A DNA stretch of 5,234 nt from an archaeon CG07_land_8_20_14_0_80_38_8 (GCA_002779595.1 PEWF01000014.1:1-5234), one strand, 5' to 3'; shown: positions 1-5,234, counted from the stretch's first letter. A program made the numbers and translations. Notes: generated from the letters alone by a model not told the origin.

Positions 1-105
1 TCATACATTAAGAAATCAGAAAGCAAAGATTACGTATCAAGAATAACAAACGATGAAATAAAAGAAGCAAGAAAGAAATTCAAACAATTACTGGAAAAAA
101 TTTAA
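1..105 (+). CDS. C-terminal tail of an unidentified protein (5' end outside window)
   Basis: Frame 1 is open from the window edge to a TAA at 103-105 and gives 34 residues ending in KKFKQLLEKI. The other two plus frames close early (TAA at 9-11 and at 44-46). The tail is highly charged (Lys, Glu, Asp) and looks like a terminal amphipathic helix with no transmembrane stretch. No family can be named from so little. The gene converges on pelA, with 21 bases between the two stop codons, and a T-rich run follows directly, as expected for an archaeal transcript end. It could still be a chance open frame, since 34 codons is short, but the helical lysine/glutamate composition argues for a real protein end. 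Confidence 0.55.
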   Translation, partial: SYIKKSESKDYVSRITNDEIKEARKKFKQLLEKI

Positions 106-119
106 GCAAAGACACCAAA

Positions 120-140
120 TATTTTTTTATTTTCCTATTT
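120..140 (+). terminator. T-rich transcript end for the upstream plus-strand gene
   Basis: A run of seven T (122-128) is followed by further T tracts up to about 140, starting 15 bases after the stop codon at 105. Archaeal transcription commonly ends at T-rich tracts without a strong hairpin, and none is visible here. The tract lies over the last codons of the convergent pelA gene. The call rests on composition and position only. Confidence 0.4.
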
Positions 141-1191
141 TGTATCTGAGTATTCCTGCTATGCCTGTCAGGTTCTGCAGATTCGTTCCGTGCTCTGTCT
201 GAGAGGGTATGATGTGGATTTTCCCGCCCGCTTCTTCAACTGTTTGCATTAACTTGTCCAAACCCGCGTATTCGCCTTTCTCCTTCTTCCACTGGATGAA
301 CTCATCAGTGACTAATAATTCACTAACAGCGCCTGCAATTGCCGCACTCTTCACGTGGTTGTAGCCGTAAGTTGCCAAACCATTCCTGCCAATTAATTCC
401 ATTAATTTAGCCACCAATTTCACGTGCTCCGAGTAAACATTATCCTTCACAATCTTCTCAACCTCTCCATTCCTGATTAATTCATTAATCCCGCTCTTCC
501 CGCCGTAACCAGTCTTCGAAAAAACGACTTTGTCCTTGATGTAATCATAATTTTTTATGCTCTCCTTTAAAGTGTCAGTTATCATGCTTGCCCCGCCGAT
601 TAACACTTTCTGCACCTGCTGCCTCTTAGCCACATCATTAATAGTTTCCAGCAATTTCCTGACAAAATCTTCTTTGTTCTTCTCAAAACTTTTCAATTCC
701 TTCTTCCCGCCCAACTCCTCGCTCAAAGTGCCGGCATCCTCAACCCCGTACTCATGGTAATACGCGAATGAAGCATCACCGTAATCGCAGCCCACTAATA
801 ATACGTTGCTCGTTTTCCTGTCAGCGCTCCTGCCCAAATAATTCCTGTCACTCCTTGTCCACTCATCCTTGATTATTTTAACCTCATCATTCACGCCAAT
901 ATTGAAAGAGTGGTAATCTCCTAATGGTATTCTTTCATCCTTTGATTCAGTGATAGTGCCGAGGATTTTCAGGATATTCGCAAAATTCTGGAATTCAACC
1001 TTTTCAGCACTGAGTTGCAAGTATACTCTCTTCCTGTCCCCTTCCTTCTCGTTAACGCTGACTTTCCTGAAAGTTACTCCCTCAACTTTGTCAGCTTTGC
1101 TAATAATTTTGCTCAAATACCACAAGTCATCCAAAGACTGGATTCTTAACTTCACGAATCCGTGCTTGTAATCTGATTTAATGATTTTCAT
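127..1191 (-). CDS. pelA: mRNA surveillance protein Pelota (Dom34 homologue)
   Basis: Pelota is the cytoplasmic ribosome rescue factor. It enters the empty A site of stalled ribosomes, in archaea delivered by aEF1A, and with ABCE1 promotes subunit splitting. The 354 residues match the usual archaeal length. Domain 1 (about 1-128) starts MKIIKSDYKHG and includes the GDYHSFNIG and KDEW motifs (91-99, 108-111). The central eRF1-2-like domain (about 129-260) begins LLVGCDYGDA and has no GGQ, as expected for Pelota rather than aRF1. Domain 3 (about 261-354) has the family's ATYGYNHV (273-280), an AAIAGAVSELL segment (283-293), and HGTNLQNLTGIAGILRY (334-350). The usual GPGF-like turn of the central domain reads GGAS (199-202). 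The start is the ATG overlapping the upstream stop (ATGA), with GAGGT six bases before it, so the gene is the second cistron of an operon and probably translationally coupled. Confidence 0.96.
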   Translation of the reverse strand: MKIIKSDYKHGFVKLRIQSLDDLWYLSKIISKADKVEGVTFRKVSVNEKEGDRKRVYLQLSAEKVEFQNFANILKILGTITESKDERIPLGDYHSFNIGVNDEVKIIKDEWTRSDRNYLGRSADRKTSNVLLVGCDYGDASFAYYHEYGVEDAGTLSEELGGKKELKSFEKNKEDFVRKLLETINDVAKRQQVQKVLIGGASMITDTLKESIKNYDYIKDKVVFSKTGYGGKSGINELIRNGEVEKIVKDNVYSEHVKLVAKLMELIGRNGLATYGYNHVKSAAIAGAVSELLVTDEFIQWKKEKGEYAGLDKLMQTVEEAGGKIHIIPSQTEHGTNLQNLTGIAGILRYKIGK

Positions 1192-2147
1192 TCCAATACC
1201 TCGAAGGAGTCAATCCTTCCGTCGCCTGACAAGTCCTGCCCTTCAACCACCCTGCTGAAATTCTTCCCGTGCTTGTAATCCTTTAAGACGTCCTTATTAT
1301 TGCTTGTTAATGCCTTGATTGCTGTAAGCGTGCCTTTCTTCGTGATGCCCGCAAGCACTATAACTCTCTTGTTCTTGTCATGAGGGTTTTCTATTTTCTG
1401 GATTACTCCAATATTCGGGTTTGTGTACAATTTCTTCGTTTTAGAGCTTTTGAATCCTGTGCCAAAAGTTGCGCTCGGCGCTTCGCCTGCAAAATCCGCC
1501 AAAAACTTGACAGGCAAGTAATTGTTGAATTCGTAAGTTACCACGTTAACTCCGGGGCCTCCGATTAGTATGAAATTCTCATTATATTTCTCCCTTGCCT
1601 TCACGTTCACGTCCAAATCAATAAAGTGCTCATTGCTGAAATTTATGAAATTCCCCAAAAAGAATGAGACAATATTCGCGTAATGCCCGTCTTTTGCCCA
1701 TGACTGCAAAGGGCCGTGCGCTTCAGGGCTTCCCACCACGATTAAGCCGTTAAAGGAGTCATTGTTGAATTCGCGGAAGAAGTCAAAAATTTTCGAGTTC
1801 ATCAATTTATTATTCTTCAAAATTGTCTTCCCGTAATCCAAGGCCACTGCGAATACCGGGGATACTGGGGAGTAATATTTTGCGTTCGCGCCTTTGATTT
1901 CTTTCTCCATCACTACCTTGACAAGTTCGGCTTTGACTAATTTGTTGATGTGGTAGTAAATTTTCTGCTCATGAATGTTTAACTTCTTGGCTATCTGCAA
2001 CGGGTACATTGGCTCCTTGCTGGTTAATTCAAGTATTTTCCAAGCAATTGGTGAAACTAATGCTTTCATCCTTTCAGGAGTATTGAACACTTTTGCCTTC
2101 TGCGCGTACTCCTTCTCTTCATCACTTGTTATTAACTCACGAACCAT
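1188..2147 (-). CDS. Winged-helix regulator fused to an S-layer-C-like domain with C-terminal calcium loop
   Basis: This 319-residue protein has no signal peptide or membrane helix, so it is probably cytoplasmic and DNA-binding. Residues about 28-95 form an ArsR-like winged helix-turn-helix: helices around ALVSPIAWKILELTS, then PLQIAKKLNI, a recognition helix around EQKIYYHINKLVKAEL, and a wing ending in AKYYSP. Residues about 130-280 have GLIVVGSPEAHGP, FILIGGPGVN, GVIQKIENP and VIVLAGITKKGTLTAIKAL. These resemble the C-terminal region of methanococcal S-layer proteins, whose GGP..N and AG...GT motifs I recall from that family. Residues 305-316 (DLSGDGRIDSFE) are a perfect EF-hand/dockerin loop with D1, S3, D5, G6, I8, D9 and E12. 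The ligand and DNA targets are unknown. The gene leads the operon with pelA, overlapping it by four bases, and is divergent from the GlmU-like gene. The ATG at 2147 is chosen because a TATA-like box sits about 32 bases upstream. The helix-turn-helix is certain enough; the S-layer-C relation is from memory of motifs. Confidence 0.85.
   Translation of the reverse strand: MVRELITSDEEKEYAQKAKVFNTPERMKALVSPIAWKILELTSKEPMYPLQIAKKLNIHEQKIYYHINKLVKAELVKVVMEKEIKGANAKYYSPVSPVFAVALDYGKTILKNNKLMNSKIFDFFREFNNDSFNGLIVVGSPEAHGPLQSWAKDGHYANIVSFFLGNFINFSNEHFIDLDVNVKAREKYNENFILIGGPGVNVVTYEFNNYLPVKFLADFAGEAPSATFGTGFKSSKTKKLYTNPNIGVIQKIENPHDKNKRVIVLAGITKKGTLTAIKALTSNNKDVLKDYKHGKNFSRVVEGQDLSGDGRIDSFEVLE
1198..1202 (-). 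promoter_or_regulatory. Shine-Dalgarno of pelA inside the upstream gene
   Basis: On the minus strand GAGGT ends six bases before the pelA ATG. It matches the archaeal anti-Shine-Dalgarno at five consecutive positions with good spacing. It lies in the Glu316-Val317 codons of the regulator gene, and it fixes the pelA start at 1191. None of the other starts in the window has such a site close upstream. Confidence 0.7.
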
Positions 2148-2174
2148 TATTAAAAAAATTATAATAGTTTTTGG

Positions 2175-2183
2175 TTTTTAAAG
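2175..2183 (-). promoter_or_regulatory. TATA box of the wHTH-pelA operon
   Basis: The minus strand reads CTTTAAAAA, centred about 32 bases before the ATG. With the usual archaeal TATA-to-start distance of about 25-28 bases, the transcript would have only a few untranslated bases. This fits the lack of any Shine-Dalgarno in the AT-only stretch before the start. Confidence 0.5.
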
Positions 2184-2255
2184 TTTTTCAAGGAAGAATT
2201 TTCATTATTTTATGCCAATTCTTGATTTTTAATGCATTTTCAGGGCTTATTATCT

Positions 2256-2282
2256 CTTTATTAAACATGTTTTTAAATAAAG
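2256..2282. promoter_or_regulatory. Imperfect dyad over the TATA box, candidate operator
   Basis: CTTTATTAAA at 2256-2265 is mirrored by TTTAAATAAAG at 2272-2282, with one extra base in the right arm. The core AAACATGTTT at 2263-2272 is a perfect 10-base palindrome. The right arm overlaps the TATA box of the GlmU-like gene, so a bound protein would block TBP/TFB. The divergently encoded winged-helix protein is an obvious candidate binder, but this is inference, and AT-rich DNA gives such dyads by chance. Confidence 0.35.
2270..2279 (+). promoter_or_regulatory. TATA box of the GlmU-like gene
   Basis: TTTTTAAATA is centred about 28 bases before the ATG at 2303, which puts transcription start on or within a few bases of the start codon (leaderless). 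No Shine-Dalgarno lies between the box and the ATG, consistent with that reading. Confidence 0.55.
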
Positions 2283-2302
2283 AAATCGGTTTTTAATGGA
2301 TT

Positions 2303-3580
2303 ATGAAAGCTGTTATTCTCGCTGCAGGCGGAGGAAGCAGGCTGTGGCCAATTAGTGAAAATTCCCCAAAGCCTTTAGTCATGATTCTTGGCAAGTACTT
2401 TCTTGAATATCAGATTATGGAATTGTTAAGGTTAAACATTAAGGATGTTATTGTTGTGAAGAGCCCTAATTTTAAGGAGGATTTTGAGCAGTTCCAGAAA
2501 GAGATGAGCGAGAAGTACGGAGTTGTAGTGTCCTACGTTGTGCAGGATGAACCTTTGGGCACTGCTGACGCTTTCAACAGGGTTAGGAACGTTATTGATG
2601 AACCATTTATCGGCTTAATGGGTGATAATCATTATCAGGCGAATGACATGCAGAAATTAATCAACACTTTTAATGAGACTGGAAAGAGCGTAGTTGGGGG
2701 ATTAGAGGTTAATAATCCTGAATCTTACGGAGTGATAAATCATGAAGGCAAGAAAGTTACAAGGATTGTTGAGAAGCCAAGGCATCCTAAAAGTAATCTG
2801 ATTAATGCTGCTATTTACGTGTTCAAGCCGAACATTTTCGAATTGATTACTGATTTGCGCCCCCACACTAACGGCGAGATTTACATTACTGATGCTGTCA
2901 ACAAATTAATCCAGGATGATGATTTGATTGTTGAAAGGATTGAGAACTGGTTTGATTTGGGAATGCCTTTCCAGATTCTGCCGTTGACTGAATTCTTCTT
3001 CGCGAATTACAAAAGGTATAATGACATGAGCAGGTATAAAGTGTTCAAGCCCGGAGTGTTCACTGCTGAGAACGTAGTAATCGGGCCTAACGTGGAATTC
3101 CGCCCAGGCAACGGCATGATAATTGTTGAGGAGAATACCAAGATTCTCGGCTCTTCCATAATTTTTGGCAACAATTACATTGGTGCTGGTTGCGAGATTT
3201 ACAACAGCATATTAAGGGAGACGAGCGTATTATTGGGGAATAATAAGTTAAGTTTCAGCGAGTTAAAGAACAGCACGTTAGGTTACAACACTAACGCGCC
3301 ACACTTCAATTACATCGGCGATTCTTACGTTGGCGACAACTGCAATTTCGGAGCAGGCACCAAGATTGCAAATGTCAGGCATGACAATAAGAATATTAAA
3401 ATGTTCATAGAAAAGAAAGGAGTTTTGGTGGATACTAGCCTGAGGAAGCTGGGCATTTTCACTGGGAATAATGTGAAGTTCGGGATTAATTCCATCATAG
3501 GGCAGCCGGGCATATTGATTGGCTCTAACGTGCGCATCAAGCCTGGCGAGAGAGTGTTAAGGAACCGCGTCAGCTGCTGA
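2303..3580 (+). CDS. glmU: Bifunctional sugar-1-phosphate nucleotidylyltransferase / amino-sugar-1-phosphate N-acetyltransferase, archaeal GlmU type
   Basis: The enzyme makes nucleotide sugars, most likely UDP-GlcNAc, by acetylating glucosamine-1-phosphate and then transferring UMP; it acts in the cytoplasm and feeds glycan and protein glycosylation. The N-terminal Rossmann-like nucleotidyltransferase domain (1-about 240) has LAAGGGSRLWP (6-16), PKP (22-24), GTADAF (86-91), metal-binding D108 in MGDN, EKP (157-159), N168, GE (191-192) and a second metal Asp, D218, in WFDLG. The C-terminal left-handed beta-helix (about 245-420) shows hexapeptide-like repeats and the acetyltransferase block PHFNYIGDSYVGDNCNFGAG (333-352), then N357, K363 and K366. 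H334, Y337, N357, K363 and K366 share the spacing I recall for H308, Y311, N331, K337 and K340 of Sulfolobus ST0452, so both activities look intact. The length of 425 is slightly above the roughly 400 of ST0452. RLWP resembles GDP-mannose pyrophosphorylases, so the sugar and base specificity is open. The gene appears monocistronic and overlaps the convergent neighbour by 11 bases. Confidence 0.88.
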   Translation: MKAVILAAGGGSRLWPISENSPKPLVMILGKYFLEYQIMELLRLNIKDVIVVKSPNFKEDFEQFQKEMSEKYGVVVSYVVQDEPLGTADAFNRVRNVIDEPFIGLMGDNHYQANDMQKLINTFNETGKSVVGGLEVNNPESYGVINHEGKKVTRIVEKPRHPKSNLINAAIYVFKPNIFELITDLRPHTNGEIYITDAVNKLIQDDDLIVERIENWFDLGMPFQILPLTEFFFANYKRYNDMSRYKVFKPGVFTAENVVIGPNVEFRPGNGMIIVEENTKILGSSIIFGNNYIGAGCEIYNSILRETSVLLGNNKLSFSELKNSTLGYNTNAPHFNYIGDSYVGDNCNFGAGTKIANVRHDNKNIKMFIEKKGVLVDTSLRKLGIFTGNNVKFGINSIIGQPGILIGSNVRIKPGERVLRNRVSC

Positions 3581-3959
3581 TTTCCAATTTTAATATTTGG
3601 CTTAGAATATTATCATCGCTTATTAAATTATTAGTTTCTCCCTCTTCAAATAATGAGTATTTGCTTAACTGCACTTCTGCAAAAGCATTAACCAATAAGT
3701 CAGCATAAATTACTTCTTCCTTAAATAATTTTTCCACAATATTGTTCGTTTTATCCAATACTTTAATGATTGTTTCAGTATTATTTTCGTATTCAAGCGC
3801 GTTTAATTCTTCAAGCACTTTTAACGCTTCAGGCACATTGTTGAAATCTTTCAATTGCGAATTAAAATATTTACCATAATTATTATTATGTATGAAGTAT
3901 TGGCAAATGCTTACTTCCTCTCTCATTAGCTGTTCTTTTGCCTTATTTATTATGCTCAT
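3570..3959 (-). CDS. Hypothetical helical, Asn-rich small protein
   Basis: I do not recognise this 129-residue protein. It is predicted to be nearly all alpha-helical, acidic, with no membrane segment, signal peptide or metal-binding cluster; its single Cys is residue 19. Leucine- and isoleucine-spaced stretches around 44-58 and 63-80 could form helical hairpins. Asparagine is unusually common (16 of 129 residues). Its DNA is more AT-rich than its neighbours: by hand, 31% GC over 3661-3840 against about 42% in three sampled lines of the GlmU-like gene. The ATG at 3959 has a TATA-like box about 32 bases upstream and no Shine-Dalgarno. The stop lies 11 bases inside the convergent GlmU-like gene. 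The permease gene lies upstream on the same strand with a 50-base gap, so read-through from it is possible. Absence of any competing open frame, plus the promoter, supports a real gene. Confidence 0.65.
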   Translation of the reverse strand: MSIINKAKEQLMREEVSICQYFIHNNNYGKYFNSQLKDFNNVPEALKVLEELNALEYENNTETIIKVLDKTNNIVEKLFKEEVIYADLLVNAFAEVQLSKYSLFEEGETNNLISDDNILSQILKLEISS

Positions 3960-3986
3960 GAACGCTTATTCTAATAAATGTTCTTA

Positions 3987-3996
3987 TTAATAAAAG
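3987..3996 (-). promoter_or_regulatory. TATA-like box of the small hypothetical gene
   Basis: The minus strand reads CTTTTATTAA, centred about 32 bases before the ATG at 3959. This is the same spacing as at the wHTH gene and implies an almost leaderless transcript. The same T-rich stretch could also act as the transcript end of the permease gene, whose stop is at 4010-4012. Confidence 0.4.
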
Positions 3997-4009
3997 TTTT
4001 TAATCGGCA

Positions 4010-5119
4010 TTAATCGATAATTATAGATATTATACCTATTATGAAAAATAATATTGTGAATATTGGAGTGATTATGCCTCCGGGAGTTTCATAGTATTTT
4101 TTCCTGATAATTTTCCTGTGCTTTATCACAGCAAATGCAACAATGATTGCAAATAATCCTGAGAGTAACGCTCCTGTGAACGCCAAAGTGTTAATGAAAT
4201 TGGGTGACGCGATGAGTATGAATATTAAAGGGGAAAACATCGCCAACAATGTGCTTTTGGTTTTGCCAATATTGTAATCATCAATGAGCATGTCTTTCAA
4301 TAATAATCCGCTGATTATGTAGGAGCTTGTCATTGCAAGGAACGCGATAGTGTTGCCAATTATTCCTATTATTCCTGTCAGGCTTTCAGTGGCTATGTCT
4401 GCAATATTATTGCCGAATACTCCGAGCATTAACGTGCTGAATGCAAGAAAGAATATGAATGGTATGAACATTCCTATCACGCTCGTTTTTACCATCAAGT
4501 TTTTGTCGCCGTTAGTGATTTGCTCTATCTGAGTCATCACGTTGAATCCTCCGAAGCTGAAAATGATTACCCCTAAAGGTATGATTAAATTGCTTGTTTC
4601 AAAGCTGAACAAATTATCCGCATTAAAATTATTGCCTAATATTATTGTGAGGATGGCGAGGAATATTATTATTCCAATGCCCAAATATAATTCTGCTTTC
4701 TCTATTAATTTCAATCCCTTGTATACTATGAAGAATATTACTGCAAAATAAACCATCATAATCATGTTCTGGTTTATGCTCGTGTATTCTGACAGGATTG
4801 ACGAGCATCCGAGCAGGTATGCCGTCATTGCGCCGAAACTGATTAGTGCAAAAATTATGCCTGATAGTAATCCAATCTTACTGCCCAAATATTTCCTGAT
4901 TATTCCAGGCATTTGGTACTCTTTTTTCGTGTTAAGCGATAATTCCGTGGCGAATAAGCACATTATTAGCATGAAGAAAGCAACTATTACCATTATGAGC
5001 ACGCCTGGTGCGTATCCTGATAGTGTTAATGCTTTTGGTATGCCAAGGAAGCCGGCACCCACCACTATCCCTACAAGAGTCGCTATTGATGCAAGAAGCA
5101 TTCTCGTCTTGGCTTTCAC
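4010..5119 (-). CDS. Amino acid permease, APC superfamily (HAAAP/aromatic amino acid permease-like)
   Basis: This integral membrane transporter of 369 residues has about 11 predicted helices: roughly 9-29, 36-57, 82-110, 118-134, 141-161, 177-197, 213-235, 247-272, 288-308, 311-333 and 347-368. Eleven helices is the HAAAP topology. Helix 1 carries the APC-type unwound motif GIVVGAGFLGIPKAL (17-31), where the substrate amine and carboxylate are normally held, and helix 6 carries FSFGGFNVMTQIEQI (187-201), matching the second broken helix. It probably imports an amino acid by proton or sodium symport; substrate cannot be read from sequence. The start is GTG at 5119; a TATA box 26 bases upstream puts transcription start at that codon. 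An ATG six codons in (5101) is the alternative, but would leave 18 untranslated bases with no Shine-Dalgarno. SLC38/AVT-like annotation is possible, as both belong to the same clan. Confidence 0.85.
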   Translation of the reverse strand: MKAKTRMLLASIATLVGIVVGAGFLGIPKALTLSGYAPGVLIMVIVAFFMLIMCLFATELSLNTKKEYQMPGIIRKYLGSKIGLLSGIIFALISFGAMTAYLLGCSSILSEYTSINQNMIMMVYFAVIFFIVYKGLKLIEKAELYLGIGIIIFLAILTIILGNNFNADNLFSFETSNLIIPLGVIIFSFGGFNVMTQIEQITNGDKNLMVKTSVIGMFIPFIFFLAFSTLMLGVFGNNIADIATESLTGIIGIIGNTIAFLAMTSSYIISGLLLKDMLIDDYNIGKTKSTLLAMFSPLIFILIASPNFINTLAFTGALLSGLFAIIVAFAVIKHRKIIRKKYYETPGGIITPIFTILFFIIGIISIIID

Positions 5120-5141
5120 AATTATTGAATCGGCGTTCAGG

Positions 5142-5149
5142 TTTTAAAA
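5142..5149 (-). promoter_or_regulatory. TATA box of the permease gene
   Basis: TTTTAAAA is centred about 26 bases before the GTG at 5119, the expected distance for a leaderless archaeal transcript starting at that codon. A second identical box ten bases further away is better placed for the tRNA. Confidence 0.5.
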
Positions 5150-5151
5150 AG

Positions 5152-5159
5152 TTTTAAAA
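5152..5159 (+). promoter_or_regulatory. TATA box of the tRNA-Glu gene
   Basis: TTTTAAAA is centred about 33 bases before the mature tRNA 5' end at 5189. Allowing about 26 bases to the transcription start leaves a leader of about 7-8 bases to be removed by RNase P. The A-rich stretch 5162-5176 is an alternative box, but its centre is too near the gene. Confidence 0.45.
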
Positions 5160-5188
5160 GCAAATAAAAAACATAATAAGAATGTTGC

Positions 5189-5234
5189 GCCTTGGTAGTC
5201 TAGCTCGGTCAAGGACTCCAGCCTCTCAAGCTGG
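5189..5234 (+). tRNA. tRNA-Glu (anticodon CUC), 3' half outside window
   Basis: The 5' 46 bases fold as a tRNA. The acceptor strand GCCTTGG (5189-5195) is followed by T8-A9, then a D-stem of GTCT (5198-5201) pairing with GGAC (5213-5216) through three standard pairs and one U-G. The D-loop AGCTCGGTCAA has A14, G15 and the G18-G19 pair. The anticodon stem CCAGC (5218-5222) pairs perfectly with GCTGG (5230-5234), and the 7-base loop CTCTCAA has T33 and anticodon CTC at 5225-5227. CUC reads the GAG codon, hence glutamate. The variable arm, T arm and 3' acceptor strand are cut off, so intron content and the CCA end cannot be judged. Confidence 0.9.

Larger units (their letters stand above)
5141..5159. 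repeat. Tandem 9-base repeat GTTTTAAAA with one-base spacer
   Basis: GTTTTAAAA occurs at 5141-5149 and again at 5151-5159. Each copy contains the self-complementary TTTTAAAA, so each can act as a TATA box on either strand. The pair sits between the divergent permease and tRNA-Glu genes. Confidence 0.6.

Noticed and set aside
557..1171. Plus-strand open frames (557-760 and 950-1171) over pelA
   Set aside because: They lie wholly antisense to a canonical pelota gene, have no family features, and are low-complexity Ser/Phe/Leu-rich shadows.
1380..2181. Plus-strand open frames (1380-1568 and 1975-2181) over the winged-helix gene
   Set aside because: They are antisense to a gene with recognisable domains, lack promoters or ribosome sites, and encode no recognisable protein.
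2231..2238. Palindrome AATGCATT in the divergent spacer
   Set aside because: Eight bases in AT-rich DNA is within chance, it has no flanking symmetry, and it overlaps neither TATA box.
2198..2242. ATTTTCA occurring twice in the divergent spacer
   Set aside because: The copies are short, AT-rich and 38 bases apart, so they are compatible with chance.
2290..2296. Second T/A-rich stretch TTTTTAA just before the GlmU-like start
   Set aside because: It is only 7-13 bases from the ATG, too close to serve as its TATA box; the box at 2270-2279 is correctly spaced.
3325..3540. Minus-strand open frame inside the GlmU-like gene
   Set aside because: It is fully antisense to the conserved acetyltransferase block and has no features of its own.
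4000..4016. Direct repeat TTAATCG twice around the permease stop codon
   Set aside because: Two 7-base copies, one partly coding, in AT-rich sequence; no third copy or symmetry supports a binding site.
4350..5147. Three plus-strand open frames over the permease, the longest 127 residues
   Set aside because: They mirror the hydrophobic codon pattern of the permease on the other strand, and the permease has clear family motifs and topology.

Overview
The window is almost certainly archaeal. The evidence is a full-length Pelota (archaeal/eukaryotic ribosome rescue factor), an archaeal-type GlmU-like enzyme, AT-rich TATA boxes about 26-32 bases before start codons, and leaderless or nearly leaderless first genes. 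The one clearly coupled internal gene is instead preceded by a Shine-Dalgarno. The compact layout (4-base overlap, 11-base convergent overlap, short spacers), lysine-rich proteins and AT-rich DNA would fit a small-genome DPANN lineage such as Woesearchaeota or Pacearchaeota, but that placement is inference.

Left part (1-2147): the C-terminal tail of an unidentified plus-strand gene ends at 105 and converges on a minus-strand two-gene operon. The first gene of that operon (1188-2147) encodes an N-terminal winged helix-turn-helix, a C-terminal domain resembling the C-terminal region of methanogen S-layer proteins, and a perfect EF-hand/dockerin-type calcium loop at its extreme C-terminus. Its stop codon overlaps the start of pelA (127-1191) in an ATGA arrangement, and the Shine-Dalgarno for pelA lies in the last codons of the regulator.

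Middle (2148-3580): a 155-base divergent region separates the regulator from a 425-residue GlmU-like bifunctional sugar-1-phosphate nucleotidylyltransferase/N-acetyltransferase. The promoter of the enzyme gene carries an imperfect dyad over its TATA box, a candidate operator.

Right part (3570-5234): a small AT-rich, Asn-rich helical protein of unknown function converges on and overlaps the end of the enzyme gene. Behind it on the same strand is an 11-helix amino acid permease of the APC superfamily (HAAAP-like) starting at GTG. Divergent from the permease, the window ends inside a tRNA-Glu(CUC) gene. The two share a short spacer with twin TTTTAAAA boxes.

Functionally this is mostly housekeeping: ribosome rescue, nucleotide-sugar supply for glycans, amino acid uptake and a tRNA. 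The most unusual item is the DNA-binding/S-layer-like/calcium-loop fusion protein, translationally coupled to pelota and divergent from a nucleotide-sugar gene. I see no CRISPR array, transposon or phage module.
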